Assembly: GCA_964521065.1 (NCBI GenBank)
Contig: CAZFPQ010000003.1
Span: 20,440-84,439, forward strand
Length of the DNA stretch: 64,000 nucleotides
From: CAYVAP01 sp964521065
Lineage (GTDB): Bacteria; Bacteroidota; Bacteroidia; J057
Direction: 5' to 3'
The stretch's first letter is position 1. Every line of letters starts with the position of its first letter. This document shows positions 33,309 to 42,694 of this stretch, in pieces. A program made the position numbers and the translations under genes. The notes under the pieces are model-generated. The model saw only the letters and a program-made list of their open reading frames with translations, was not told the origin of the DNA and did no database searches.

Positions 33309-36300
33309 CTAGCGTACGATCAAACGCTGCTGAGCTTGTCCCAACTCTGTATTGACCTGTACCAGGTAAATACCAGCGGGTAAGTCAGAAACATTCACTG
33401 TCAAGGCGCCAAATCCAGCCTGACGTTCAGCCTGAAGTACTTCACGCCCATCTAGGGTGTAGATGCTAGCCTGTAGCTCACGCACTTCTTGTCCTCTCAC
33501 CTCGATGCTTACTTCATAAGCACTTGGATTGGGATACATACGCAAAGCCAGGTCAGAAGCATTCTCGTCAATGCTGTTGATCACACCCTCCACTTCGTAG
33601 ACGGCCAGGGTACTGCTCACCTCATGGGCAACGAGGACGTAGTATTTGCCATCTGGACTTTCGTTGGTCGGTACCAACACGATGTCTTCCGGAGCGAGGT
33701 CTCCTTCCGTATCGTTGGTGGTGCTGCGGTTGTTGACGTACTGCACAAAGGTGGGTGCCGTCGGATCGGTAACTTGATATACCATCACTCCGCCAATGCG
33801 CTCTAACGCGATGAATGCATATTGCTCTCCTTCAATTTCACCTACTACCACTGCTTCAGGCTCGGGTCCTTTGTCGTCAGAACGATCTTTGAAATCGAGT
33901 TCATCATCGGTGGTGTTGAAGATGGCTCCATATACGGAATCTTGGCTGGTAATCAGCTCAAAGTCATCGCCAGAGTCATATACCAATGCTCCGGTAGCGG
34001 CATTCCAGATAGAGAAAGAGCGTGCGCCATAGGCATATATTTCGTCGAAATCCTCGTCGCCATCCGTGTCACCCAAGGTCGTGGTGGTTTTCAAGCGGCC
34101 AATGGTGGCTTTGAGAAGATCTCCATCAGGGAAGGCCGTAGGATCAAGTTCGATTTCTTCGTCACGGATGCGCGCTTCTTCGCTGAAGCCACCGTAATCA
34201 CGGGCGTCGCCCTCATTAGCCGTCACTAGGTACTCGGTACCACCTACTGAATAGATGGTGATGGCATCAGGCTGGTACATTCCCAGCACAGGATAGTTGG
34301 CGATACGGACCTCGTCAGAAGTATTCTCGGCATCTAAGCCACTTCCCTCAAGGCTATGATCTTTGAAACCAAGAGGCAATACGCTGCTCACAGTCCCTGC
34401 ATTGATGTCTACAATGGCTAGGGCGTTGTTTTCTTGCAGGGTCACATAGGCGGTACTTCCGTCGGCCGATACCGCGATATATTCTGGCTCCAGGTCTTGA
34501 GCTACGTTGGCACCAGGGCCAAAAATGCGCACCCCGTCGTTTTTCAGCTGGGTCTCTTGGGCGTTAAAGGCAACAAAATCTGCTGTCGTCACATTGGCCT
34601 GAGTAAGGTTAGTTACGCCACCAGAAATGTCAATGATGGAAATCGACCCCTCTGGGTCTACTAGGTAATCATCATCAGGCTCACCCTCGTTGGCGGTCAG
34701 AACCTTGCTTCCGTCTGGGGTAAAGGTCACCATGTCAGGCAAAGCACCGACCATGATCTGGATGAGGAAATCGCCATCGGTGTTGAAGAATACCACTGAG
34801 CCGGGCAGTTGGGTAGAGTCGTCTTCAACCGCCACTGCCACTAGGGTATCGTTCACAGCCACACTGTTGATCCCTCCGTAAGGAGCAATATCAATATCTA
34901 GGAATGAAGCGGGATTTGCGGGATCGCTGAAGTCAAGGATGTTCACTTCATTGGCCTCTGAGTTCGCCATGAATACCCTTTCGGTAGCGGGATCATAGTC
35001 CGCAATCTCTACGGCATCATCTCCGGCTACTCCGTTTTGATAGCTGGTGACCAGTTTTAGGTTGATTGCCTGAGAAGCGGCAGGAGCTACGCGGTCATTG
35101 TCTACGATGAAGGCTACGTGTGCAGAATCCTCGCCCAAGAAAGCATTGTTGACATTACCGAGGCGGAAGGAGAAATATTCATCATTCTCTAGGTCGGCAT
35201 CATCAATCAAATCAAACTTTACCATCGCACTGGTTTCACCAGGCCCAAAGGTCACGGTGGTAGCTGCGGCAGCAACAAAGTCATTTCCTTCTTCAGCCGT
35301 CAAGAAGCTTCCCAATTCTACGTCTACAGTAATGGTCGAATCCATATTACCGTCAGTCAAGACTAGCGCTACGCTGAGAGAATCTAAATCTTCAGCCACG
35401 GTTTGCTGAGTTTCTGCAAAAGAAACCACCCCTGTGATGGCCTCGCTGATCTCGTAAACCCCTACCGTGCTACTTACTTCATTCGCGACTAACAAGAGAG
35501 GTTTGCCACTAGGGCTTTCACTGCTAGAGATGAATGCCACCCCCTCTGGAGCCAAGTCTCCGATGGAGTCGTCAGTCGTGCTGCGGTTATTGATATACTG
35601 TACAAAAACGGGAGCAGTTGGATCAGTCACGTCATAGACCATGACACCTCCCACTCGCTCTAAGAGGATAAAAGCGTAGGTACGACCTCCAATTACACCT
35701 GTGGTTACCCCCTCAGGCTCAGGACCTTTATCGTCCGAGCGATCTTTGAAATCCAACTCATCATCTGTGGTATTGAAGATCGCACCGATCACAGGATCTT
35801 GGCTGGTGATAAGTTCAAAATCATCCCCAGAGTCGTAGATCAAGGCTCCAGTGGCGGCATCCCAAATGGTGAAGGAACGCGTACCAAAGGTGAATATCTC
35901 ATCGATGTCACCATCTCCATCGGTATCCCCTTCGGTGTTTATCGTTTTGATGCGGCCAATGGCAGACTTAAGAATGTCTCCATTTGGGAAACTGGCCGAA
36001 TCCAGGTCCACTCCGCTGAGACGGGTTTCATCTACAACGTTGTCATATTCGCGAGAATCACCTTCATTAGCGGTGATCAAGTAAGTCATCCCTCCCACCT
36101 CATAGCTAGCGATTGCGTCAGGCATGAAGAGGCCATGCAGCGGATAATTGGCGATGTTGATGGAATCGAAGTTATTGGTGGCATCCAGGCCGGAGCTAAA
36201 CATGCTGTGGTCGATGGAACCAAGGCCTAACACAGCAGAAATGGAATCTCCCGTCAGGTCAACGACGGCCACAGCGTTATTTTCCTGGCAGGTCACCCAA

Positions 36301-37868
36301 GCAGTATTGCCATCAGCAGATACCGTGATAAACTCAGGCTCTAAGTCTTCGGCGACCGTAGCGCCAGGAGCAGAGATCCGAACGCCATTTGTTTCCAAAG
36401 TCGCTTGTTGGCTATTGAAAGCAGTAAAATCAGCCGTAGTTACATCTGTTTGAGTCAGGCCTACAATGGGACCACTGATGCTGATGATAGAAACTGAACC
36501 TTCAGGGTCACTGGTGTAATCATCACTAGGCTCGCCTTCGTTCGCGGTCAGCACTTTGCTTCCATCAGGGGTAAAAGTGACCATATCGGGCAAGGCCCCT
36601 ACGGTTAATTGGTTGAGGATGTTTCCAGCCGTATCCATGAATACCACCAATCCAGGCATCTGTGCATTGCTGTTAGCTACGGCAACGGCGATCAAGGTAT
36701 CGTAAACCGCTACGCTGTTGATGTCCCCTAAAGCCGAGATAGAAACAGAGGTGATCGGCATGGGGTTCGCAGGATCTGTAAGATCCACGAGGTCCACAGA
36801 GTTGTTCTCAGAGTTAGAGATCACCATGCGCTTCCCCGCGGTGCTATAGGCCACGATTTCAGCGGCATTATCCGCGCCAGGAACGTTTTCAAAGCTTGTT
36901 AGCAGGTTTAGGCTGATGGCGTTGCTATCAGTGGCTGCAAGGCGGTCATTGTCTTTGATGTAGATCACCTGAGTGGCATCTCCTAAGTCAGCATTTTCCG
37001 CATCAATCAAACGTACCGATAGATATTCATCCATTTCGATATCGCTGTCCTCCATGATGTTTACCGTCACGGTCTGGGTCTGGTTGGCAGAATCAGCGGC
37101 AAAAACAAACTCTACCGTATCATCGACCATGTAATCGACTCCATTTTCTGCCGTACCAAAGGTAGTCACGACCAGCTTCACCCGAGGAGAATCCACACTT
37201 TCATCAAGCAGGTCTACTTCGATATCTACCGAACCAACACCTTCGCTTACTGTCACTACTGATGTCAACAAGCGGATGGTAGCCACTTTACAAGGTTCTA
37301 CCGTACCAGGAGAAGCAAAGACCTGCTGGCCATTGATGATTTGTCCTGTAAGCTCCACACAAGATGCTACCCAATTAAGGGGGTCGTTGTTATCGCCGCT
37401 CACATCAAGTAGGTCAAGCGAAGGCCCATCTCCATCTGGTGTCTCAGGCCATGGGCTGTTATCATCGTAATCAACGAAGGCAACAGTGTCGTTGGTCGTG
37501 TTGACAATGATGAGATCCTCACCCCCATTAGAGAGTGCTCCAGCTTGCCACTCTGCGTTAAAAGGTACGCCATAAACACCTTCCGCGGCAGCACTGTCAA
37601 TAGCAATCAAATAGGTCTCACCTGGATTTAACGTAAAACTAGGGAAAGTAAAGGTAACCCCTTGAACAAACGTGTAACCGGTCAAGTCTATGGCGACTGA
37701 CTCAGCGTTGTAGATTTCGATGAACTCTAGCGAGTCCGACCCCGATTCAGGGGGATTATACATGATCTCAGATATCACGAGATTGGACTGGGCAGACAGG
37801 CCACCGAGCCCTAACAGGAGAAGCAAAGGCATCATCCTTTGCATCAGTTGGGTAAAGCGGTAATGCAT
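33309..37868 (-). CDS. Large T9SS-secreted surface protein: lamin-tail, Calx-beta and two choice-of-anchor I domains
   Basis: 1519 aa with a signal peptide (ends GGLSAQ). Order: a lamin-tail domain (about 29-165: VISEIMYNPPESGSDSLEFIEIYN); a Calx-beta-like repeat (about 195-305, ending IYIKDND); a choice-of-anchor I/beta-propeller domain of about 480 residues; a second Calx-beta-like repeat (ending FIVDNDR); a second propeller closely matching the first; and a C-terminal type A sorting domain (MYPNPSAYEVSIEV, YTLDGREVL, LPAGIYLVQV). Both propellers contain VGALPDMVTFTPDGSKVLTANEGEP. Acidic loops suggest calcium binding. A role as surface adhesin or alkaline-phosphatase-like phytase fold is possible but unproven. 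Confidence 0.92.
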   Translation of the reverse strand: MHYRFTQLMQRMMPLLLLLGLGGLSAQSNLVISEIMYNPPESGSDSLEFIEIYNAESVAIDLTGYTFVQGVTFTFPSFTLNPGETYLIAIDSAAAEGVYGVPFNAEWQAGALSNGGEDLIIVNTTNDTVAFVDYDDNSPWPETPDGDGPSLDLLDVSGDNNDPLNWVASCVELTGQIINGQQVFASPGTVEPCKVATIRLLTSVVTVSEGVGSVDIEVDLLDESVDSPRVKLVVTTFGTAENGVDYMVDDTVEFVFAADSANQTQTVTVNIMEDSDIEMDEYLSVRLIDAENADLGDATQVIYIKDNDRLAATDSNAISLNLLTSFENVPGADNAAEIVAYSTAGKRMVISNSENNSVDLVDLTDPANPMPITSVSISALGDINSVAVYDTLIAVAVANSNAQMPGLVVFMDTAGNILNQLTVGALPDMVTFTPDGSKVLTANEGEPSDDYTSDPEGSVSIISISGPIVGLTQTDVTTADFTAFNSQQATLETNGVRISAPGATVAEDLEPEFITVSADGNTAWVTCQENNAVAVVDLTGDSISAVLGLGSIDHSMFSSGLDATNNFDSINIANYPLHGLFMPDAIASYEVGGMTYLITANEGDSREYDNVVDETRLSGVDLDSASFPNGDILKSAIGRIKTINTEGDTDGDGDIDEIFTFGTRSFTIWDAATGALIYDSGDDFELITSQDPVIGAIFNTTDDELDFKDRSDDKGPEPEGVTTGVIGGRTYAFILLERVGGVMVYDVTDPTAPVFVQYINNRSTTDDSIGDLAPEGVAFISSSESPSGKPLLLVANEVSSTVGVYEISEAITGVVSFAETQQTVAEDLDSLSVALVLTDGNMDSTITVDVELGSFLTAEEGNDFVAAAATTVTFGPGETSAMVKFDLIDDADLENDEYFSFRLGNVNNAFLGEDSAHVAFIVDNDRVAPAASQAINLKLVTSYQNGVAGDDAVEIADYDPATERVFMANSEANEVNILDFSDPANPASFLDIDIAPYGGINSVAVNDTLVAVAVEDDSTQLPGSVVFFNTDGDFLIQIMVGALPDMVTFTPDGSKVLTANEGEPDDDYLVDPEGSISIIDISGGVTNLTQANVTTADFVAFNAQETQLKNDGVRIFGPGANVAQDLEPEYIAVSADGSTAYVTLQENNALAIVDINAGTVSSVLPLGFKDHSLEGSGLDAENTSDEVRIANYPVLGMYQPDAITIYSVGGTEYLVTANEGDARDYGGFSEEARIRDEEIELDPTAFPDGDLLKATIGRLKTTTTLGDTDGDEDFDEIYAYGARSFSIWNAATGALVYDSGDDFELITSQDSVYGAIFNTTDDELDFKDRSDDKGPEPEAVVVGEIEGEQYAFIALERIGGVMVYQVTDPTAPTFVQYVNNRSTTNDTEGDLAPEDIVLVPTNESPDGKYYVLVAHEVSSTLAVYEVEGVINSIDENASDLALRMYPNPSAYEVSIEVRGQEVRELQASIYTLDGREVLQAERQAGFGALTVNVSDLPAGIYLVQVNTELGQAQQRLIVR

Positions 37869-38052
37869 GAAATTTTGGTTTGGATTCCGGCAATTTTACC
37901 GAAGCCCCAAAAAATCAGAACCGCTGTTACCCTATCGTCAGCTCAGTATTAAGGAATCGCAAAAATTATGGTACACCTCTTAGGAGTAGACGAAATCACC
38001 TCTCCAAAAAAGAATTTCATGGTCTTGCCTCTAATCCATCAGGAGGACAGGC

Positions 38053-41000
38053 CTATTCATATGGCCCTACGATCATATGAGCAGCACTTTTTTCTTTCGA
38101 GCTTTGCCACAGGTAGACCCTGCCTAAAGCGTCGATCATCTTCCATGAGGCGCCTACAGCCAAGATATGAAGTCCTTTGTTCTGTCCGACTTTCAGGGTA
38201 TCTGAGAGTCCGGTTTGCTCGTCTACCCGGTTCAAAAAGAGGAGTAAAGGCAGAGAATTAGGAAGCTCTTTTTTTCGTCCCCAGCTTACAAGAAAAAGGC
38301 GAAGCATGACTTTTTGACGAAGGGAGGAAGGCCATTGCTCTAGTTCACCTAGTGCTTGATCTCTGGGACCTATAGCCAAAAAAGAAAGCGAGAATAGATC
38401 TTCTAGGGCCAAATGATCCTTGTCGCACTGAGAAAGCTCTTGCTGCAAGTGGCGAATCAAGCCCATTGCTTGATGATTGAGTAAGGCTTGCTCTGATTTA
38501 CTCTTAGCAAATAGCGAGGATGCTCCTAAACTTTCGCCTTGCTCCAGCTGAAAATGGCGAATCTCTCGTAAGGCATTGCCTAAGGGATGTGTCCAGAGCT
38601 CTAGGTTAAAGTCAAGTGCAGACAAGCCTAGTTCTTCCCGCGTGTCGGCTAATAGCTCAGCTCCCCCTGGCAACTCGGCCATTTGTTGGCTAGCTTGATC
38701 AAGGAAAACGCTACTAAGCTCTGAGAGTTGGATAACCAGTTCAACGTAGCGGGTAGCCAATTCATCTTTCAGTAAGGATGCTCCCAAATCGCCTAAAGCT
38801 TTCTCCAAAAGGTCTCCCCACGCTAAAAGATCATCTAGGCCCTGTCCCTCTAAGCCCAACCAAGAATCTACACTGAGCTGGGCCTGAAACTGTCTGGCGC
38901 CAGAGAGTAAACTTGACTTTTCGGCCATCAAGTTTTTGTCCATTTCGATCAGTTTCTCGATAAGGTCAAAAGCCGCTACAGGAGAAAATGTCATTGCTTC
39001 CTGAGGCCCAGATTCCTCATTAAACTTCCCCGCGTCCCAATTTGCTAAGCGTTCAAATCTTGCTTGCCAAACCGGAGCTAAGGGGCATGAAACTAGCTCT
39101 GAATCTAGGCTATTCGAAAGCTTTTCTTTTTGCGACTGCCAGTAGGCCAATCGTTCCTGCTCTTGGCTGAGTTCCTGTAAATAAGCGCTTGTGGATGTAG
39201 CCTCTGACTCAGGGACATCCGTCAACTTGGCCAACCGGGCCAAGAAGTCTTTTTGCAATTGCGCTAGATCCTTCTCTAGTGCCTCTTCTCTGGCGACAAT
39301 TTCTGCCAATTGGTATTGCAGGTGAAGTCGTTTTTTCTCTTGCCTTTGTTGAGTCTTTACCCAGTTTTGTCGCTGATCTTCGACCATCCTTTGCTCCTTC
39401 AAGACAGCTTGCTCTAGGAGGTATTTCACCCTTTGTAGCTCACGCTGCGTCTGGGTGATTTTGCCCTTCATCCGCTTTTCTAGGTTGTTGCGCTGCCGCT
39501 GAAAAGCTTGGGCTTTGGCTGCATAAGCTTCCGGAAGTTGTTCTAATGCCTGTTTGGCGTCCTCCAACTTAGACAAAATCGACTGTTTACTCAGTGTAGG
39601 GGCTTCTATCTCAGAAAGATCTAGGTTCACGCCAAACAACAAGTCATTCAGTCGCTCGATGCTAGGGCTGAGATAGGGATTGAGCAGCACCTCCTCTCGC
39701 ACAACTTTACCAATGCTCTCTTGCCAGTCGGGGTACCGATCTTCCAGCCATCCCCAGAAGCTCTGTGCAAAGCTATCTGCTTGTTCAGCTAGGCCTTGGA
39801 TGTTCAATTCTAGTTCTTCCCTTTTGGCTTTATGCTCAGTCAGCGCCAGCTTTTCAGCTTCCTCTATGGATTTTTGTTCATTTTGCCGCTCGATTTCTAA
39901 GACTTTGATTTGCTCTTCCAGTTGCCTTGCCTGCCAACCTAAATCAACCGATTGGCCGCGCTGGTCAAGCAAACTAGGGAGAGAATCCTTGAAGAGGGTC
40001 AATTCTGAGGTCAGGTGTGCTTTGCTCAGCTGCTGGCTGAGGTAGCCCTTTTCTCCCTTACAAGTCTCCAATAAGCTTCTGAACTGTATGGATGCACCTT
40101 GATAGGTAGCTAGCAGCTCGGCAACTTCCTTTGCACTTTCCCCAGAGAAGTCCGATTCTCTTTGCCGACTTAGCCACTCCCATTTCCCTAATCTTCGTTG
40201 ACTTTGGGCGATTTCATCCTCCAGCAAATCTAGGTGATGCCTTCTCTGTAATCTTGCTTCCTCCACTTCTTGTTGCCGGACCTGATCTATCTTTTGCTGC
40301 TCATACAAGGCTTGGCCCAATGCCTCTTGCTTGGATTTTAACCGCCTTACCTGTTCTTCCCAATCTTGCTGTGTAAGGCGCCAAGCGGCAAAGCGCTGCT
40401 GCCACTCCTTCAATTCTTCCTGCTGGAGCTCTAATAATTCGAGGTCTCTGGCGTCTTTTAGGTAGGAACCCAAAGCTTCTCGAATAGGCGAAAGGTTCAG
40501 AGGAGTCAAAGGGGAGGCTAATAGCAGCTTGCGCAAGCTCCGGCGAGCGACCAAACTATTTTCAGCTCGTAGCCCTTGTCCTAGCGCCTGATATCGCCCC
40601 AAGGTCTCTTCCTCTAGCCACTTGAAACGACCGCCGGCATCTATTCTATTTTTCTTGCCCAACATAACTGCCCGGTACTCTTCCCAATTTTTAGCGGGCC
40701 CCACTAAATCTATTTTCCGAGATTTCAGCAATCGCTTAAGTCCAGCAAAGGAGCGTACTTGTTGCTTTTTGTCAAATACAAGCTCAGGATCGTAGTCAGA
40801 CTTGATCCAAAACGTTCCTTCAGCCAGAGCTAAAAGGAGATAGGTTCCTGCATCGGTGGTTATTTCAACCAGCAACCTGGCGTTTTCCTTCGCTAAGTAG
40901 TTGGCGTGGACTTGCTCAAATGCTTCTGGGAAAAACAGAAAATCTACCACTTGCTGTAAAGCTGAGCTAGCTACGTGATCTTCTCCCATGATACCGAGAG

Positions 41001-41064
41001 AACCCGACAGCAAAAACTCCTGGTAGGAGAAAGGCCCACACTGAACCAAGACGATGCGCTCCAT
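38053..41064 (-). CDS. Long coiled-coil protein resembling an SMC/Rad50-type ATPase without ATP-binding motifs
   Basis: About 1003 aa from the ATG giving MERIVLVQCGPFSYQEF; 14 further residues upstream in frame are possible. Globular ends flank long coiled coils (about 180-480 and 520-650), the layout of SMC/Rad50 proteins. The first 50 residues follow the Rad50 pattern (strand, GPF, strand, G, helix ending FLFFP), but the place of the Walker A GxxGxGKS is GIMGEDHVASS. The C-terminus has a helix (SLRQKVMLRLFLVSW) where the LSGG signature would lie, then LPLLLFLNRVDEQ where Walker B would be. No P-loop or signature remains. The homology is inference; the coiled-coil reading is clear. Confidence 0.75.
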   Translation of the reverse strand: MERIVLVQCGPFSYQEFLLSGSLGIMGEDHVASSALQQVVDFLFFPEAFEQVHANYLAKENARLLVEITTDAGTYLLLALAEGTFWIKSDYDPELVFDKKQQVRSFAGLKRLLKSRKIDLVGPAKNWEEYRAVMLGKKNRIDAGGRFKWLEEETLGRYQALGQGLRAENSLVARRSLRKLLLASPLTPLNLSPIREALGSYLKDARDLELLELQQEELKEWQQRFAAWRLTQQDWEEQVRRLKSKQEALGQALYEQQKIDQVRQQEVEEARLQRRHHLDLLEDEIAQSQRRLGKWEWLSRQRESDFSGESAKEVAELLATYQGASIQFRSLLETCKGEKGYLSQQLSKAHLTSELTLFKDSLPSLLDQRGQSVDLGWQARQLEEQIKVLEIERQNEQKSIEEAEKLALTEHKAKREELELNIQGLAEQADSFAQSFWGWLEDRYPDWQESIGKVVREEVLLNPYLSPSIERLNDLLFGVNLDLSEIEAPTLSKQSILSKLEDAKQALEQLPEAYAAKAQAFQRQRNNLEKRMKGKITQTQRELQRVKYLLEQAVLKEQRMVEDQRQNWVKTQQRQEKKRLHLQYQLAEIVAREEALEKDLAQLQKDFLARLAKLTDVPESEATSTSAYLQELSQEQERLAYWQSQKEKLSNSLDSELVSCPLAPVWQARFERLANWDAGKFNEESGPQEAMTFSPVAAFDLIEKLIEMDKNLMAEKSSLLSGARQFQAQLSVDSWLGLEGQGLDDLLAWGDLLEKALGDLGASLLKDELATRYVELVIQLSELSSVFLDQASQQMAELPGGAELLADTREELGLSALDFNLELWTHPLGNALREIRHFQLEQGESLGASSLFAKSKSEQALLNHQAMGLIRHLQQELSQCDKDHLALEDLFSLSFLAIGPRDQALGELEQWPSSLRQKVMLRLFLVSWGRKKELPNSLPLLLFLNRVDEQTGLSDTLKVGQNKGLHILAVGASWKMIDALGRVYLWQSSKEKSAAHMIVGPYE

Positions 41065-41205
41065 GGTTACGAAAGAAATCAATCCCAGCCTTTTTAAGAA
41101 GTACAATAGGGCTTTTTGATAGAAATATTTTCGGACCTAGACAGCAAATCAAATTCTTCTCTTCATGGGCTAGGTGGAAAGGCGGATGATGGCTTACTTT
41201 ACCTG

Positions 41206-41312
41206 AGTAAGTGGCCAAAAGAAAAACGGTAATCGGGGTACGGAAGTACGGGGTAGGTTGCTGTGTTCATTCATCCTTATATCCATAGCCCGTACCGCCA
41301 TACCCCGATTTA
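41206..41312 (+). repeat. Dispersed TCGGGGTA-ended repeat, copy A
   Basis: About 107 bp between the coiled-coil gene and pyrC. It runs from GAGTAAGTGG through AATCGGGGTACGG, GGTTGCTGTGTTCATTCATCC and ATCCATAGCCCGTACC to CCATACCCCGATTT. It aligns closely with copy B (45321) and, inverted, with copy C (28921). The ends TCGGGGTA and TACCCCGA are complementary. Confidence 0.8.
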
Positions 41313-41365
41313 TTATCTCCATTTGCTAAAATCAGTATTTTCCTCACCAAACTATAGTCACTGCT

Positions 41366-42694
41366 ATGAGCATTCTCATCAAAGGCGCAACTCTGGTCAA
41401 CGAAGGCCAGCAATATCAAGCAGATCTTCTGGTTAAGGACGGCCTTATCCATCACATTGGACCTGCAATCAATGCCATCGCAGATCACATCATTGACGCT
41501 CATGGCTTGTGGCTCCTTCCAGGACTGATTGACGATCAGGTTCACTTCCGCGAGCCCGGCCTGACTCATAAAGGAGACCTGTACACAGAGTCACGCGCGG
41601 CCGTAGCTGGAGGGGTTACGACGTTCATGGAGATGCCCAATACCAAACCACAGACCCTTACGCAGGATTTACTTGAGCAAAAATATCAGCGTGCCGCCGA
41701 GGTAAGCCCAGCCAACTACAGTTTTTTCATGGGGGCATCCAACGACAACATTGAGGAAGTCCTTAAGACCAACCCCAAAGAAGTCTGTGGCATCAAAGTT
41801 TTCATGGGATCTTCGACGGGCAATATGTTGGTAGACGATGCACAAACCCTAGAGGGGATTTTTCGGGAGGCACCTACCTTGGTGGCTACGCATTGTGAGA
41901 AAGAAGAGATCATTCGGGCCAACCTGGCCCAAGCCAAGGCTGAGTACGGAGATAACATTCCCATAGAGCTACATCCCATCATTCGCTCTGAAGAGGCTTG
42001 TTACGCTTCTTCGAGCTTGGCGGTGGAACTCGCAAAAAAACACGGCACTCGGCTCCATATTCTGCATATTTCCACGGCTAAGGAACTTGCCTTATTCAAT
42101 CCTGGCCCCCTGACCTCTAAGCTTATCACCGCAGAAGCTTGCATTCATCATTTGTGGTTTACCGATCAGGCCTACGCCCAAAAAGGGACCCACATAAAGT
42201 GGAATCCCGCAGTCAAAACGGCGGAGGATCGGGCAGCCATTAGGGCCGCCGTCAAAGAAGGACGAATCGACGTCATCGCCACCGACCATGCCCCACATAC
42301 CGAGGCGGAGAAAGCCAATCCTTATCTCAGTGCCCCATCAGGAGGTCCTTTGGTTCAGCATAGCCTAGTGGCCTTACTAGAATTGGTGGCCCAAGGAGTT
42401 TTTAGCCTAGAAGAAGTCGTACACAAAACCAGTCATGCGGTAGCGGAATGTTTCCAAATTGATAAGCGAGGCTACTTGCGAGAGGGGTATCACGCTGACT
42501 TGGTCTTAGTGGACCCCAAAGCGCCATGGGTAGTAAACAAAGAAAACATCCGCTACAAATGTGGCTGGTCCCCCTTTGAAGGCCAGACTTTTCAAGCCCA
42601 GGTGCATAGCACCATGGTCAGTGGAAAACTGGTTTACCAGCAAGGCCGTCTTGATGACAGTGCCCGGGGTCAGCGCTTGAGCTTTTCTCGCTGA
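41366..42694 (+). CDS. pyrC: Dihydroorotase
   Basis: Third step of pyrimidine synthesis: reversible cyclisation of carbamoyl-aspartate to dihydroorotate. A 442-aa amidohydrolase of the dihydroorotase-multifunctional (class I-like) type. Motifs: LPGLIDDQVHFREPGLTHKGD near 51-70, MEMPNT, the active-site histidines of HCEKEE and LHILHIST, and VIATDHAPHT late in the barrel. The usual metal-binding His-x-His reads Gln-Val-His; I recall the same in other Bacteroidota dihydroorotases, so it need not mean loss of activity. It overlaps the convergent lipoprotein gene by 25 bp at its 3' end. Confidence 0.95.
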   Translation: MSILIKGATLVNEGQQYQADLLVKDGLIHHIGPAINAIADHIIDAHGLWLLPGLIDDQVHFREPGLTHKGDLYTESRAAVAGGVTTFMEMPNTKPQTLTQDLLEQKYQRAAEVSPANYSFFMGASNDNIEEVLKTNPKEVCGIKVFMGSSTGNMLVDDAQTLEGIFREAPTLVATHCEKEEIIRANLAQAKAEYGDNIPIELHPIIRSEEACYASSSLAVELAKKHGTRLHILHISTAKELALFNPGPLTSKLITAEACIHHLWFTDQAYAQKGTHIKWNPAVKTAEDRAAIRAAVKEGRIDVIATDHAPHTEAEKANPYLSAPSGGPLVQHSLVALLELVAQGVFSLEEVVHKTSHAVAECFQIDKRGYLREGYHADLVLVDPKAPWVVNKENIRYKCGWSPFEGQTFQAQVHSTMVSGKLVYQQGRLDDSARGQRLSFSR

